Assembly: GCA_963676415.1 (NCBI GenBank)
Contig: OY781097.1
Location: 1,488,001 to 1,552,000, forward strand
DNA length: 64,000 bases
Origin: G963662905 sp963676415
GTDB lineage: Bacteria; Bacteroidota; Bacteroidia; Bacteroidales; WRLA01
Direction: 5' to 3'
How positions within the stretch are numbered: the first letter of the stretch is position 1; each line of letters begins with the position of its first letter. Below, piece after piece: positions 53,516-63,544 of the stretch. The translations under genes were made by a program, and so were the position numbers. Under the pieces are notes generated by a model that was not told where the DNA came from, did not search any database, and saw only the letters and a list, made by a program, of their open reading frames with translations.

Positions 53516-54831
53516 TTATGAATAGAGCAGGTTAAACTTGCTTTGGTTAACCTCAAATAAATTTGGATCAAATTCTTTTTGTTTAATTACCATATTGAAA
53601 TAAATGACAGCCATTTTTCTAGCCATTGCGCATTTAGCTGCTTTTGGCCCTAATCTGGATTTTAATCTTCTGTAATAGTGCCCAAAAACATTATCGCTGC
53701 GATAAAGACTGTTAGCGGCCTGGATTAAAGCTGTTTTTACTTTGTGCTTTTTTTGGGCAACCTGCTACTGATCACCTTGCCGCCTGATATTTTATTGTTA
53801 GGAGCCAAGCCCGTCCATGATGCAAACCTCTTTGCGTTTCCAAAGCAGCTTAAATCCGCACCAACTTCTGACAAAAGCTTTAGGACGGTTTCCTCAGAAA
53901 AACCAAATATATTTGAAACATCTACACCTAAAATAGTCTGGGCATATGGGATTGGGTTGAACCTAAAATCATTTTTTCTGTAATTGCCCTTGCTTGCTTT
54001 TTTTTTAGATCGGTTATGTCTCCTTGCTTATATTTCCCTGTTATTATTTCAAGCTGTTTTTCAATCATCTGGTCACATTCGTTAATTTGTCTTTGAATAA
54101 AAGTATAACTGTCGCTTGATTGTTTTAATTCAAACAGGCATTCTGTGCGCCAAACACCTTCGCAAGCTTTGATTATATCTTTTTTGCTGGCCTTTACTTT
54201 ATGGTGAACCAGTTGTGCCAAATTCCCGGGATTTCTTTCGCCCTGATTAATTGCATGGATGATGTTTTGTCCGCTGACTGAAGTTAGGTCGCTTAAAACC
54301 ATATTCAGTTTTATGTTCATGCTATTCAGGCTTTTTGTCATCTTATTGACAGCTAATGTTTTTTGTTTCTTTAGGCCACTGCGATGCCTTAGCAGTTCCC
54401 GTAATGTCCGGACTTCCTCAGGTGGCTGAAAACTATTTGTTAACAGTCCACAAGTATGGAGGCGCATTATCCAATGGGCATCTTTCTCGTCTGTTTTTTT
54501 TCCAGTAACATTTTTAACGTGACGCGAATTGACAAGGAATACCTCCAGGCCATATTCCTGTAGCACCAGTAATAGTTCTTTCCAGTAATAACTTGTGCTT
54601 TCAATTGCAACAGTTTCGATCTGGCAGCTAATAAGCCGTTTGGCCAGCTCATGCAGGTCGCAAGTAAAGGCGCCAAAAGTCCTGATATGTTTTTTTGGCC
54701 CTATCTTCAGGCACACTTACTACATTGTCCTTGCTTGAAATATCAATACCTGCTGCGTTAGGATTGATGACGTTAAATTCATTTAGATTCTGTTTTTTAG
54801 CCTTTTTCTTCTTAATGCTTTTCCCTTTCAT
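53516..54831 (-). pseudogene. IS110-family transposase with three frameshifts
   Basis: Read across three homopolymer slips the frame gives about 438 codons, a normal IS110 length. N-terminal DEDD RuvC-like domain: NPNAAGIDISSKD (Asp), ESTSYYWKEL (Glu), TDEKDAHWIMRL (Asp pair). C-terminal Transposase_20 domain: ILGVDVSNIFGFSEET, then WTGLAPNNKISGGK with the catalytic Ser before it, then YRSDNVFGHYYRRLKSRLG. Slips: T-run 54690-54696 (one base too many), T-run 53972-53977 (one too few), T-run 53748-53754 (one too few). All catalytic motifs survive, so the damage is recent or artefactual. The largest uninterrupted piece is 53928-54716. Confidence 0.82.
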
Positions 54832-55369
54832 GGTTCTTTGATTTTAGTAACGTGCCCAGTTGTCTAATTTATTTTAGGTGGCCTACTACCTTACTATTTT
54901 ATAAAATCAATTATCAGATCACCAACAACCAGAGCCTGACTGCTAAAGGTTATTTAAATAACAGTGTTAAAAACGGCCTGTGCTGCACGTGTCCTCAAAT
55001 TTAATGTATTTCTATAATAGGAAAAAGCCCCTTTTGGACTGACTGCTTTATTCATGAAATTTCGTCATGAGCGCACAAACCGCAATAAGAGAAAGGGAGT
55101 GCAGATTTTTGGCGCACAGGAATAGCCATAGCTATTTTGAGTACCGGAAACTGAGCATTCCTTTCTATTGCAGCGGTTTGGGCACGTAATAGAATATTTT
55201 GTGAATTATTCGGGTTAAACCCTTTATTTTCGCATGATTACAAAAAATTAAAGGCCCAGATTTGATAATAATGTCCATTGACGGATATCTGAAGAAGATA
55301 GTGAAATCCAAATGGAGAGAAATTAATATCTTTGGCCTGATTATATGCTTCTAAGCAAAAATAAAAAAA

Positions 55370-57130
55370 GTGAGGAACTACTTATACATATTAATATTTT
55401 CAGTATTTCTGATTTGTTTTATACGGTCTCCGATAGTTATGGCTAAAACGCAAAATGCACCCCACATGGACAGCCTGTTTATGCTTTTGCAGAAAAATAA
55501 GCGAGATGACCTAAATCGAGCATACGCGCTTGAAGATATTATTAATGCATTGTTTGCTCAACGGAATTATCATCAGGCAAAGCCCTTGATTAACGAACTT
55601 AGTGATTTATCAGAAAAATTAAGCAAAAACTATGTTAAAGTACTGGCTTGCTATTACAGGGGAACAGTCCTTTTGACTGAAGACCAATACAAACAAGCAA
55701 TCAATTACTTGCTTAGGGCGAAAAAACTTTCATCCATTTTAAGCAGCACCAAAAAAAATATTAAATTGCAGATACTGATTTATTCTGCATTATCAGTAAG
55801 CTATTTTAAAAGCCAAATGTTTAAAGAATTCTACGAAAATATTCAAAAGGGCTTAGAGCTGAACGAGAAATTACAGGATGCAGATTTGGAGTTTATATTA
55901 AGAACAAATCTTGCTGTAACATATCGTTATATTGGAAAAGGCGAAGCGGCAATTGAAATTGATAAAATGCTAACTACAGACCCTTTGTATGCAAATCAGA
56001 ATATGTATTACCCGTTTTTTCATCTAGGCGTATTTAACATGGATATACATAATTATGATTCTGCATTAGTGTATTTTTCAAAAGCATATTCATATGCTAT
56101 TTTGTCCACAGATGTAGCATGGATACTTTTAAAAAAGGGAATAATATATAATATACAGGGGCATTACTATGATGCATTAAATACTTTAACCAGATGTTTG
56201 GACTCTATAAAGGGAGAAGAAAATGCTGAGATCGAAGCTTATACGCATATACAAATAGGATATTCTTATTATAAGCTCCAAAAAAAAGATACAGCTATAT
56301 CTCTGATTGACAAAGGTATTGAAAAAGCACGCAATCACCATTATCTTGAAATTGAAGTGGAAGGATTAGGACTAAAGTCGGAAATCCTATATGAGCAAGG
56401 GCAATATAAAAAATTTGCTTATTGTATAAAGAAATATAATTATCTCAGTGACAGTTTAGATACGATTAATAATTTGAATAAACTGTCAGAAATGCTATTG
56501 CAGCAAAAACTAAATGAAGAAGTACAACAGTTTAAATATCAGCAATATATATTAGAAACTAAAAATCGGCAACAACTGTTGGTTTTTAGCTTTGTACTCA
56601 TGACCCTGCTATTAATTATTATCGTTATTTTATTATTATTGAACAGAAAAAACATCAACATAAAAAATAAAAGAATCCAGCAAGAATTGCTTACAAAAGA
56701 ATTAGATCTGCGTAACAGGGAAATTACGGCAAGAGTGCTATCGCAAGCGCAAAAAAAGGAATTACTTACGGACATCATTGATAAGCTAACGGAAATAGGT
56801 ATGAACCCGAAAGCAGTTAAAAGTATCCATAGCATCATTCAGGAGTTAAAACAGTCATCACTAGAAGATGATTATTCTGAAGAGTTTAACTATTATTTTG
56901 TTCAAATACACCCTGATTTTTATGATAACTTGCGCACAAATTTTCCTAACCTTACGCCTAATGAACTTCGACTATGCGCATATTTAAAATTAAACCTAAG
57001 CACAAAAAATATAGCCGCTATAAACAATATTAGTGTTGACAGCGCCCGCGTTGCAAGAACCAGGCTCAGAAAATCACTGAACCTGAATAATTCTAATGAA
57101 AACTTGATTAATTTCCTTTCTAAATACTGA
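55370..57130 (+). CDS. TPR regulator with TM helix and LuxR-like HTH
   Basis: 586 residues from a GTG start. Signal/anchor (about 1-25), TPR repeats (about 35-370; typical YxxALxxLxxAL helices such as YYDALNTLTRCLDSI), TM helix (about 402-424), coiled coil (about 425-470), C-terminal helix-turn-helix (about 520-586; LTPNELRLCAYLKLNLSTKNIAAINNIS in pieces, SVDSARVARTRLRKSL). This is the Bacteroidota architecture in which periplasmic TPRs are tied to a cytoplasmic DNA-binding domain. Targets unknown; the T9SS gene 425 bp downstream is a candidate. Confidence 0.85.
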   Translation: MRNYLYILIFSVFLICFIRSPIVMAKTQNAPHMDSLFMLLQKNKRDDLNRAYALEDIINALFAQRNYHQAKPLINELSDLSEKLSKNYVKVLACYYRGTVLLTEDQYKQAINYLLRAKKLSSILSSTKKNIKLQILIYSALSVSYFKSQMFKEFYENIQKGLELNEKLQDADLEFILRTNLAVTYRYIGKGEAAIEIDKMLTTDPLYANQNMYYPFFHLGVFNMDIHNYDSALVYFSKAYSYAILSTDVAWILLKKGIIYNIQGHYYDALNTLTRCLDSIKGEENAEIEAYTHIQIGYSYYKLQKKDTAISLIDKGIEKARNHHYLEIEVEGLGLKSEILYEQGQYKKFAYCIKKYNYLSDSLDTINNLNKLSEMLLQQKLNEEVQQFKYQQYILETKNRQQLLVFSFVLMTLLLIIIVILLLLNRKNINIKNKRIQQELLTKELDLRNREITARVLSQAQKKELLTDIIDKLTEIGMNPKAVKSIHSIIQELKQSSLEDDYSEEFNYYFVQIHPDFYDNLRTNFPNLTPNELRLCAYLKLNLSTKNIAAINNISVDSARVARTRLRKSLNLNNSNENLINFLSKY

Positions 57131-57555
57131 TTGTTCGCTGTGCGCGATGCCCCTCCTCATGCGGCTGGCTTTATCACCCCTTGGCTTCAATAAAAAAAAG
57201 TCCGGTCAGCTATCCTGTACTCCAAAAGTAATCGAATGCTATGGCGTACTATTAATTTGTATTTCATCCACTTTTCAAAATTAAAATCATAAAACCCCCT
57301 CCCGCATTTTTCATTACTGGTATCCAAATTCAAATTTTTTCTCAAAACAGAGGTAGTATTGGCATCTTGATGTAATTTGTATTAGAGGTGGTTACTCATT
57401 AATATACAAGACTATAAATAGGATTGTTTCCTTAATTTTTCTATCAATTTTTGCCTTGTTTCCTTTTCGTTGCTAATACTTCTTCTTCTATCGTTCCTTA
57501 TATTCATATCATTGTCGCCTAGTTTTAAAATCAGTCAAATTTAAAATCATTTAAA
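57131..57555. other. Gap without recognisable gene
   Basis: 425 bp, AT-rich toward the right. I see no open frame of interest, no strong hairpin and no clear TAnnTTTG box. Probably the leader and promoter region of the following T9SS gene. Confidence 0.4.
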
Positions 57556-60450
57556 ATGAAAAGCAATCTATTAAAGCAGTGTATGGCATTTGTACTGGCC
57601 ATATCATTTTCTACAATTGTAGTTGCTCAAACCAGACCAATGATTTATTCCACTCATCATAGGAATAACTTCACTGAGAGAGCTCTTACAAAACCATCAT
57701 TGAACAAGGATTCAAATATTAAGACATCAACATTTGGCAAGAGTTCAACCCCAAAAAATATCACAAAGAATTTTCATTATGATAATGGTGAAATATTGGG
57801 CGGAATGGGATCATGGTTTGCCTCCAATATAGAGGGATTAATTTTAATTCCGAAGGAAGACCTTACTGACTATGTAGGACAGACTATTGATGCCGTCCGT
57901 TTTGGTTTAGATGATCTTAGCATTATTACCGAAGTGAGATTAATAATATATGAGGATAGTATTGCTGGCGATCCGGTTGTTTCCGAAACAGTTACAAACA
58001 ACTTAATAAGCGGGTGGAACATTGCTAAATTTAGTACTGGGTATGAAATCCCGGAAGCAACCAATATTTTTATAGGTGTAGGAGTCATTACAAATGGAGA
58101 GGGGCAGTCCATCGGCTTAGATTCCGATGGGGCTGATGCACCAGCCTATAGTGGATTTGTGCTATTAGATGATTTGTTAATGACACTGACTGGACAAAAT
58201 ATCAACGCCGACTTCAATATTCAGGCACTTATAACTGATGGTGAAGATGAAATCTATGATTTAGGAATAACCAATATAGAAACCACTTCAGAAGGTTGTT
58301 CGTTAAGTGACCAAGAAATAATAAAAGTAACTCTGGCAAATTTTGGTGATTTAATCAGTGGATCCTTTAACCTTACTGTTGAGGTTAATGAAACACCATT
58401 AACCGTTCAGGTATCTCCTGAAGAATTTGAAACAGGCACTGAAATGGTAGTCGAAGTAGCAAGTTTTGATATGTCTGCTCTTGGCTCCTATGACGTTATG
58501 GCATCTTTCGATTTTGAAGACGATATTATCGGTAATAATACATTTGCTACTTCATTTATGTCTGGTGATGGTAAGCTAACTATTGAATTGTTAACAGATG
58601 CCCTTCCTAATGAAACGTCCTGGGAACTGACCGATAGAGATGGCAATGTCGTCGCCATCAACGGACTGCTATCCCCAGAAGCCCTTGATATTACTGATAT
58701 TTGCATTGCAAATAATAATTGTTATACATGGACAATATATGACTCTTTCGGAGATGGAATTGCGGGTTATAACGGTTCTCCGGCCGGATATTTTAAAATT
58801 TATATTGATGGTGAACTGGTCGATGAAAGCCCGGAAGGAGGAAATTTTGGTTATGAATACTCTACTTATAACTTGGGTCAAGGTTGCTCTGAAAATAATA
58901 TTGAGCTTACTTCAATCAATATGCCAGATCAATCTGCTCCTGGTCTGACAGATATTAAGGGAACCGTAACTAATATGGGTTCTGCTACATTAACTTCATT
59001 CGATGTTGTTTATACGGTTGAAAATTACACAAGCCCAATTTTCACAGTTTCGGATATCAATATTGCCATTGGTGAAACATATTCATTTACTCATGATACC
59101 CCATACGATTTTGAAACAGAGGGAACATATTCCGTCGAAGTTACTGTATCTAACCCAAATGGTGTAGAGGATGAGAATCCGGATGATAATATATTGATTC
59201 ATAACATCTCCATTATAACAGGCCTTATACCCAGAATACAGTTATTTGAACATTTTACCTCCTCAACTTGTGATCCCTGCGCATCATTTACACCAAAGGT
59301 AGATGCTCTTCTGGATGCCAATGAAGGAAAATACTCCTTAATACGATATCAGGTGTATTGGCCTGGAAACGGAGATCCGTATTACATACCAGCTTCGGGT
59401 GATAGGGTTGATTATTATGGTGTTGCAGGTATTGGTGTGCCAGATGTTTATAGAAATGGGGCAGAGAATATGGATGTAACTCAAGATGTATTTGATCAAA
59501 TAGCAGGTCTAACTTCTGTTATTAATTTAGATGTAACTGCTGAATATACTGGTGAAGAAGTAAACGTTGGGCTTGACATTACAACAATTGCTGATCTTGA
59601 AGCAGGCTTAGCCGCACATATTGTAATTGTCGAAAATACTACCGTAGGCAATGTTGGTACAAATGGAGAAACTGAATTCAGAAACGTAATAATGGCCATG
59701 TTACCATCATCTGCAGGTACAACATTAAATGCCATTGGAAGTGGTGAAACCGTTACCATCACTGAATCAAAGGATATGTCCCAAACTTTCGTTGAAGAAA
59801 TGAATGACCTTACCGCTGTTGTATTTATTCAGGATAACGAATCAAAAGAAGTATTACAAAGTATCATGGTTCCTGTTAAGGAAGCGACCACTCAAGTTAA
59901 ATTAACCTTCAATGTTGACATGGCCAATGCCGAAAACTTCACCCCTGGAACAGATGTTGTTTATGTAACAGGATCTTTCTCCGATTGGGTAGCACCGGGT
60001 GCAGAAGGATCATTATTAATGTCGGATGATGACGGCGATATGATCTATAGTGCTGAAACTATGGTTGATGTAAACCAAACGGTTGAATACAAATATTTCA
60101 TTAATGCCGGCTTGGATGGAGGCGAATCGATTGAAAATCGTTTGGCTCCTATAGAAACAGCTAATGTAACCCAAAATGATGTTTGGAATTTTGTTACCAG
60201 TATAGAAGATGCAGAATTGTCACATATCAGTATATTTCCTAATCCTTTTAATGATATCCTTACCCTAACTAATTTAAATAATGTTGAAAAGATAATTGTT
60301 AGCAACATTTTAGGCCAAAAGGTTCAAACATATGATGTAGATACAGAAACCCTTTCCCTATCAACTTCTGATTTTAATGTAGGTGTTTACCTTATCACAA
60401 TTATTAACCACAACTCTAATACAACCACAAAACGCATCATTAAAAAATAG
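57556..60450 (+). CDS. T9SS secreted protein with Omp28-like and starch-binding-like domains
   Basis: 964 residues. Signal peptide (MKSNLLKQCMAFVLAISFSTIVVA); beta-sandwich region (about 70-230); CARDB-like adhesive repeats (about 230-550); an Omp28-related/thioredoxin-like domain (about 555-720) with HFTSSTCDPCASFTPKVD, where C-x-x-C sits as in thioredoxin folds, and GIGVPDVYRNG; a CBM20/48-like domain (about 775-870; VKLTFNVDMANAENF, VYVTGSFSDWV, VEYKYFIN); T9SS sorting domain (about 885-964; IFPNPFNDILTL ... VGVYLITI). Likely secreted; function unknown. Confidence 0.85.
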   Translation: MKSNLLKQCMAFVLAISFSTIVVAQTRPMIYSTHHRNNFTERALTKPSLNKDSNIKTSTFGKSSTPKNITKNFHYDNGEILGGMGSWFASNIEGLILIPKEDLTDYVGQTIDAVRFGLDDLSIITEVRLIIYEDSIAGDPVVSETVTNNLISGWNIAKFSTGYEIPEATNIFIGVGVITNGEGQSIGLDSDGADAPAYSGFVLLDDLLMTLTGQNINADFNIQALITDGEDEIYDLGITNIETTSEGCSLSDQEIIKVTLANFGDLISGSFNLTVEVNETPLTVQVSPEEFETGTEMVVEVASFDMSALGSYDVMASFDFEDDIIGNNTFATSFMSGDGKLTIELLTDALPNETSWELTDRDGNVVAINGLLSPEALDITDICIANNNCYTWTIYDSFGDGIAGYNGSPAGYFKIYIDGELVDESPEGGNFGYEYSTYNLGQGCSENNIELTSINMPDQSAPGLTDIKGTVTNMGSATLTSFDVVYTVENYTSPIFTVSDINIAIGETYSFTHDTPYDFETEGTYSVEVTVSNPNGVEDENPDDNILIHNISIITGLIPRIQLFEHFTSSTCDPCASFTPKVDALLDANEGKYSLIRYQVYWPGNGDPYYIPASGDRVDYYGVAGIGVPDVYRNGAENMDVTQDVFDQIAGLTSVINLDVTAEYTGEEVNVGLDITTIADLEAGLAAHIVIVENTTVGNVGTNGETEFRNVIMAMLPSSAGTTLNAIGSGETVTITESKDMSQTFVEEMNDLTAVVFIQDNESKEVLQSIMVPVKEATTQVKLTFNVDMANAENFTPGTDVVYVTGSFSDWVAPGAEGSLLMSDDDGDMIYSAETMVDVNQTVEYKYFINAGLDGGESIENRLAPIETANVTQNDVWNFVTSIEDAELSHISIFPNPFNDILTLTNLNNVEKIIVSNILGQKVQTYDVDTETLSLSTSDFNVGVYLITIINHNSNTTTKRIIKK

Positions 60451-60473
60451 CATTAACTCCATAGAAATATAAT

Positions 60474-60501
60474 ACAAGCCGGCCTCTAATGGTCGGCTTG
60501 T
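60474..60501 (+). terminator. Terminator after the Omp28-like T9SS gene
   Basis: ACAAGCCGGCC / GGTCGGCTTGT hairpin 24 bases after the stop, followed by TTTGT. Confidence 0.75.
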
Positions 60502-60565
60502 TTTGTCCTACGGACGATTATTTTAAAAAAATAGCGTAATCTAAAAATTAGGGCAGCCAAATTTT

Positions 60566-60857
60566 GGTTCTACTAGGAATTTCGTGGAAAGAAAATTGAA
60601 TGCTATTTCAAAAAGATTCCTCCTTCCGATCTATAGGAATTCCTCATGCTTGATCTCGACTCCTCTCGACCACCGCTATATAAGGTCTTCGAGCGGAGTC
60701 GAGAAGCCGCATTTGCCTTAAACAATTAATAATCAAAGTCATTCCGACAGGAACAAAGCCAAACGAAGTGATTAAGGCTTTGTCCCGATAGCTATTGGGA
60801 GGGAGGAGTCTGTTGGAGTTCATTCTATTTTATTAAGTATCTTATTTCCGTGTGATT
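60566..60857. mobile_element. Degenerate family-B MITE copy
   Basis: The left end (60566-60587) matches the family-B terminal repeat, starting GGTTCTACTAGGAATTTCG, and is followed by GAATGCTATTTC, AGATTCCTCC, GCCGCATTTGCCTTAAAC, GTCATTCCGAC and CGAAGTGATTAAGG as in the 52664 copy but rearranged. The right end is worn (ATTTCCGTGTGATTC). No target duplication seen. Confidence 0.5.
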
Positions 60858-60859
60858 CT

Positions 60860-60970
60860 CGGGACAAGCTCCGAATGGGTTCGGGACACTGCCTGTCCCG
60901 CCTTATTTGAGGATACCTGACCCGAGTATTCGGGTTTCCGGCTAGGGCCGGAAAACGATGCTTAATTGTC
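60860..60970. repeat. Tandem small hairpins shared with the long direct repeats
   Basis: GGATACCTGACCCGAGTATT then TTTCCGGCTAGGGCCGGAAA and ACGATGCTTAATTGT; related to 49225-49268 and 53149-53206. The first hairpin is ACCCGA/TCGGGT, the second TTCCGG/CCGGAA. It sits 9 bases after the stop of the next minus-strand gene, so it may also end its transcript. Confidence 0.5.
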
Positions 60971-60978
60971 AGGTCAAG

Positions 60979-62656
60979 TTATTGATCGATGTTAATTGTC
61001 TGTATAGCCCATTCATTAACTAATCCTGAACCAACAGCTTTTGTAATTACATAAATCTCTTCTCCTGTGGATTTTGAGAATACAAAATATGGCTCAGCAG
61101 AATAAAAGTTCCCCCCCACCTAAATTATCAGAAACTAAATATTTTTCAAGTTCGATTTTTGACTCAAATATTAAATTGTCTGAGTTGTAAACATAAACGT
61201 AAGGTTTATTTGCATCGTCCCAATAATCATCACCTGATGATAAAATATAAAGGTTTTTCTTTGCTTCTAATTGGTCAAGCCAAATAATTCTTGAATAAGA
61301 GTAGGAAGATTTACTTTCTAACTGAATTGCACCATTATAAAACATATCCTGTTCTATAGTTTCCGATGTTTTAAACACATTTTTTCCTCTTGTGAAAATT
61401 CGTTTCCCATCTTCAGAAAACCATAAATCACCAGAAATAGAATAATATCCGTGATATGGGGAGTCATATAAATATTCCGCAGTGCCATTTTGTATATCAT
61501 ATTTTTTTAAATTAGATGGAGACAATCCATTGTCAGCACCATATATATACTTGCCTCTCGGATGCATCTTAGCTTTTGTTCCTGCATAAATAAAATCCCC
61601 AGTATGTAAAGTTTCTGTTGAATTGGTTAGGCTGACATCAACGCAACGAATTCTTTCCCATTGGTCTTGCTTTGGAAAAACATAGGCCCATTCATTATCA
61701 CCTAACACGATATCGAGTGCATTACAAGAGACATCATGTGTATTTATTATTTCCTTTGTCTGCAGATCAACATAGGTTATATGTCCATCATGACCAACTA
61801 CAGCTTTTGTACCATCTAAAGATATGGATAAACATGTTGGCAAATAGGAAAGAGAAATAATATCAGTGGTCTGGGTCGATGCATTGAAGATATTTACCGA
61901 AGAGTTTGAGGTCACATATACTAATTTATCAGTAACTTTTGAATATTCCGCGTCAATAATATCCGATGTTAACATTTGCTTTTGTTCAACAAAATTTTCC
62001 ACTTTTATTATTATAGTATCGACAACTTCATTAATTGTTATATAAAGCTCTGATAAATACGTACCTGAAGCTAAATCTTTTCTATTAATGTTTATCGTGC
62101 ATTCTTTCTGTTCCCCAATTAACACTTCTCCAGTTTTTATTGGTAATTCGAGATAATTATCAGATAAATCAATGTTATAATTGAGGGAAACAATGCCTAT
62201 ATTTTTAATAATTAATTTCTCACTTTCACTAAAAAATGTAAACTTGATAGAATCGGGTATTGAATACATAAGTTGTTTTCCCAGTAATCCAATAATTGTT
62301 ACGGTATCGTACCCAACTGTTGACATAATTATTAACTCTTCTGAAAATGAACCAGGTTGCATTCCTGCCATGTTCGACCTTACATTTAACTCTATAATGT
62401 TTCCATCGATCAATCCTGATTCAGGATAGACCTCAATCCAATCTGGTGAGGAAATAATCTGAAATTCACTTTCTGCTGCAGGCTTTGTTGATAAATACAA
62501 TGCTTTGCTTTCATTTTCATTAAAAATAAGAGTATCGGATGATACAATTAATTGAGAACCTATCAGTACCTCATTCGTTACAACTTTTTCTTTATCACAA
62601 CTTATCGCAACAAGAAAAACTACAACTACAAAAACTAAAAACTTTAATTGGTTCAT
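60979..62656 (-). CDS. Lipoprotein with BACON-like and beta-propeller domains (poly-G frameshift)
   Basis: Lipobox FLVAISC (Cys near 20). A BACON-like domain (about 30-120; SSPDWIEVYPESGLIDGNII), a second Ig-like domain (about 130-225) and a propeller (about 230 to the end; YVTSNSSVNIFNASTQTTDI, GTKAVVGHDGHITYVDLQTK). The uninterrupted frame ends early at 61094 (...NLGGGELLFC). Removing one base from the seven-C run at 61111-61117 (G on the coding strand) gives GGGNFYSAEPYFVFSKSTGE and a natural end at 60979 (NEWAIQTINIDQ). The true gene is therefore longer. Slip could be an assembly error or phase variation. Confidence 0.75.
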
Positions 62657-62720
62657 TTTTATTGATTATTAAATTATTATTCCAAGTATCTGTCGCACTT
62701 ACTCTATTAGGTTATTTTGC

Positions 62721-62852
62721 CCACAACGGTCACTTGTAAGTTGTCGTTGCGGGTTTCGGAGCTCGTTCCTGTCCGGCAGGACGGAACGATGTTGCGAGAA
62801 TCCAGCGAACGACTCACCACGAACCCCGCAATGCAATTTACAATTTGTTACC
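62721..62852. repeat. attC-like large inverted repeat
   Basis: Outer arms ACAACGG...TTGTAAGTTG / CAATTTACAATTTGTTA, middle arms TTGCGGGTTTCG / CGAACCCCGCAA, and an inner hairpin GTTCC.GTCC/GGAC.GGAAC at about 62765-62787. Bulged, multi-part pairing with CAAC and GTTA at the outer edges resembles integron attC sites, but a terminator or REP-like unit is equally possible. It lies 8 bases beyond the stop of the AbiV-like gene. Confidence 0.4.
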
Positions 62853-62860
62853 AATAGTTT

Positions 62861-63544
62861 TTATTTAATTATCTTCAGTTGTTCTTTGTTTATTACTTTA
62901 TCATCAAGGGCATATGCAAAATCAATGATGTTTTCTCTGTTAAGATTATTACTGAAAATCCATTTTTTGACCTTATTTGCAAAGTCATTTGTTAGTTCGA
63001 GCAAGTTATTATAACTCTCTTGATTGTGTTCAAGTTTGGGACTTTTCCATTTTCTAGTTTCCACGTCAAAACCTACATAAAATCCAGATTCCTTTATTGT
63101 ATCGAAATATGATTTCTCTTTTTTATTTTCTAACTTTTTGTCTTTCTCTTTTTGGTCAAAATACCATAACAGTACAAGTGCAATAACAATAACAGCAATT
63201 GCGATATACGATTTTGAGTCTTCGTTGTTATTTAATTCATTATTATTTTCGTAGGTTGATTCTATTTTAAAATATAAATCTAGTCCTGCATTGTGTTTAA
63301 TTTCATGATTCCAAAAATATTTATCTAAATCATTTACGTGAATTGAATTATTAATTGATTTTAATTGTAGAATTACTGATTTAGTTAACTCCTCCATTGC
63401 TAATACGCATAAAGATGAAGCTGCTCCAAAGTTGTCTATTTGTCCAGCTTTTTCAGCGATTTGTATTAAACTCTCAAAGTTTTCAAAAGCTAAAATAGCG
63501 CCTGTGCGATATTCACTTTGTTTTAGTTTAAATATTGAAGTCAT
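62861..63544 (-). CDS. AbiV-family (HEPN-like) abortive infection protein, membrane-anchored variant
   Basis: 227 residues. The N-terminal helical core ENFESLIQIAEKAGQIDNFG then ASSLCVLAMEELTKSVILQL is the hallmark of AbiV/HEPN proteins, followed by FWNHEIKHNAGL. The C-terminal half has SGFYVGFDVETRKWKSPKLE, as in the family. Between them is an Asn-rich stretch and one clear TM helix (about 112-131; IAIAVIVIALVLLWYF) with a Lys/Glu-rich tail. Family members act in phage defence (AbiV blocks phage translation in Lactococcus). Activity here is an inference; no second defence gene is in view. Confidence 0.68.
   Translation of the reverse strand: MTSIFKLKQSEYRTGAILAFENFESLIQIAEKAGQIDNFGAASSLCVLAMEELTKSVILQLKSINNSIHVNDLDKYFWNHEIKHNAGLDLYFKIESTYENNNELNNNEDSKSYIAIAVIVIALVLLWYFDQKEKDKKLENKKEKSYFDTIKESGFYVGFDVETRKWKSPKLEHNQESYNNLLELTNDFANKVKKWIFSNNLNRENIIDFAYALDDKVINKEQLKIIK

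Larger units (their letters stand above)
53319..55056 (-). mobile_element. IS110-type insertion sequence, degraded (boundaries tentative)
   Basis: The transposase remnant (53516-54831) identifies the family. CTGCTTTATTCATG occurs as a direct repeat at 53319-53332 and 55043-55056, which may mark the ends; IS110 elements lack long terminal inverted repeats and do not make clear duplications. Non-coding parts of about 200 bp on each side of the transposase would be where the family's guide (bridge) RNA is encoded. No other gene is seen in 54832-55369. Confidence 0.5.

Noticed and set aside
53744..53983. 79-codon plus-strand frame in the IS region
   Set aside because: Antisense to the C-terminal domain of the IS110 transposase, whose conserved motifs read on the minus strand.
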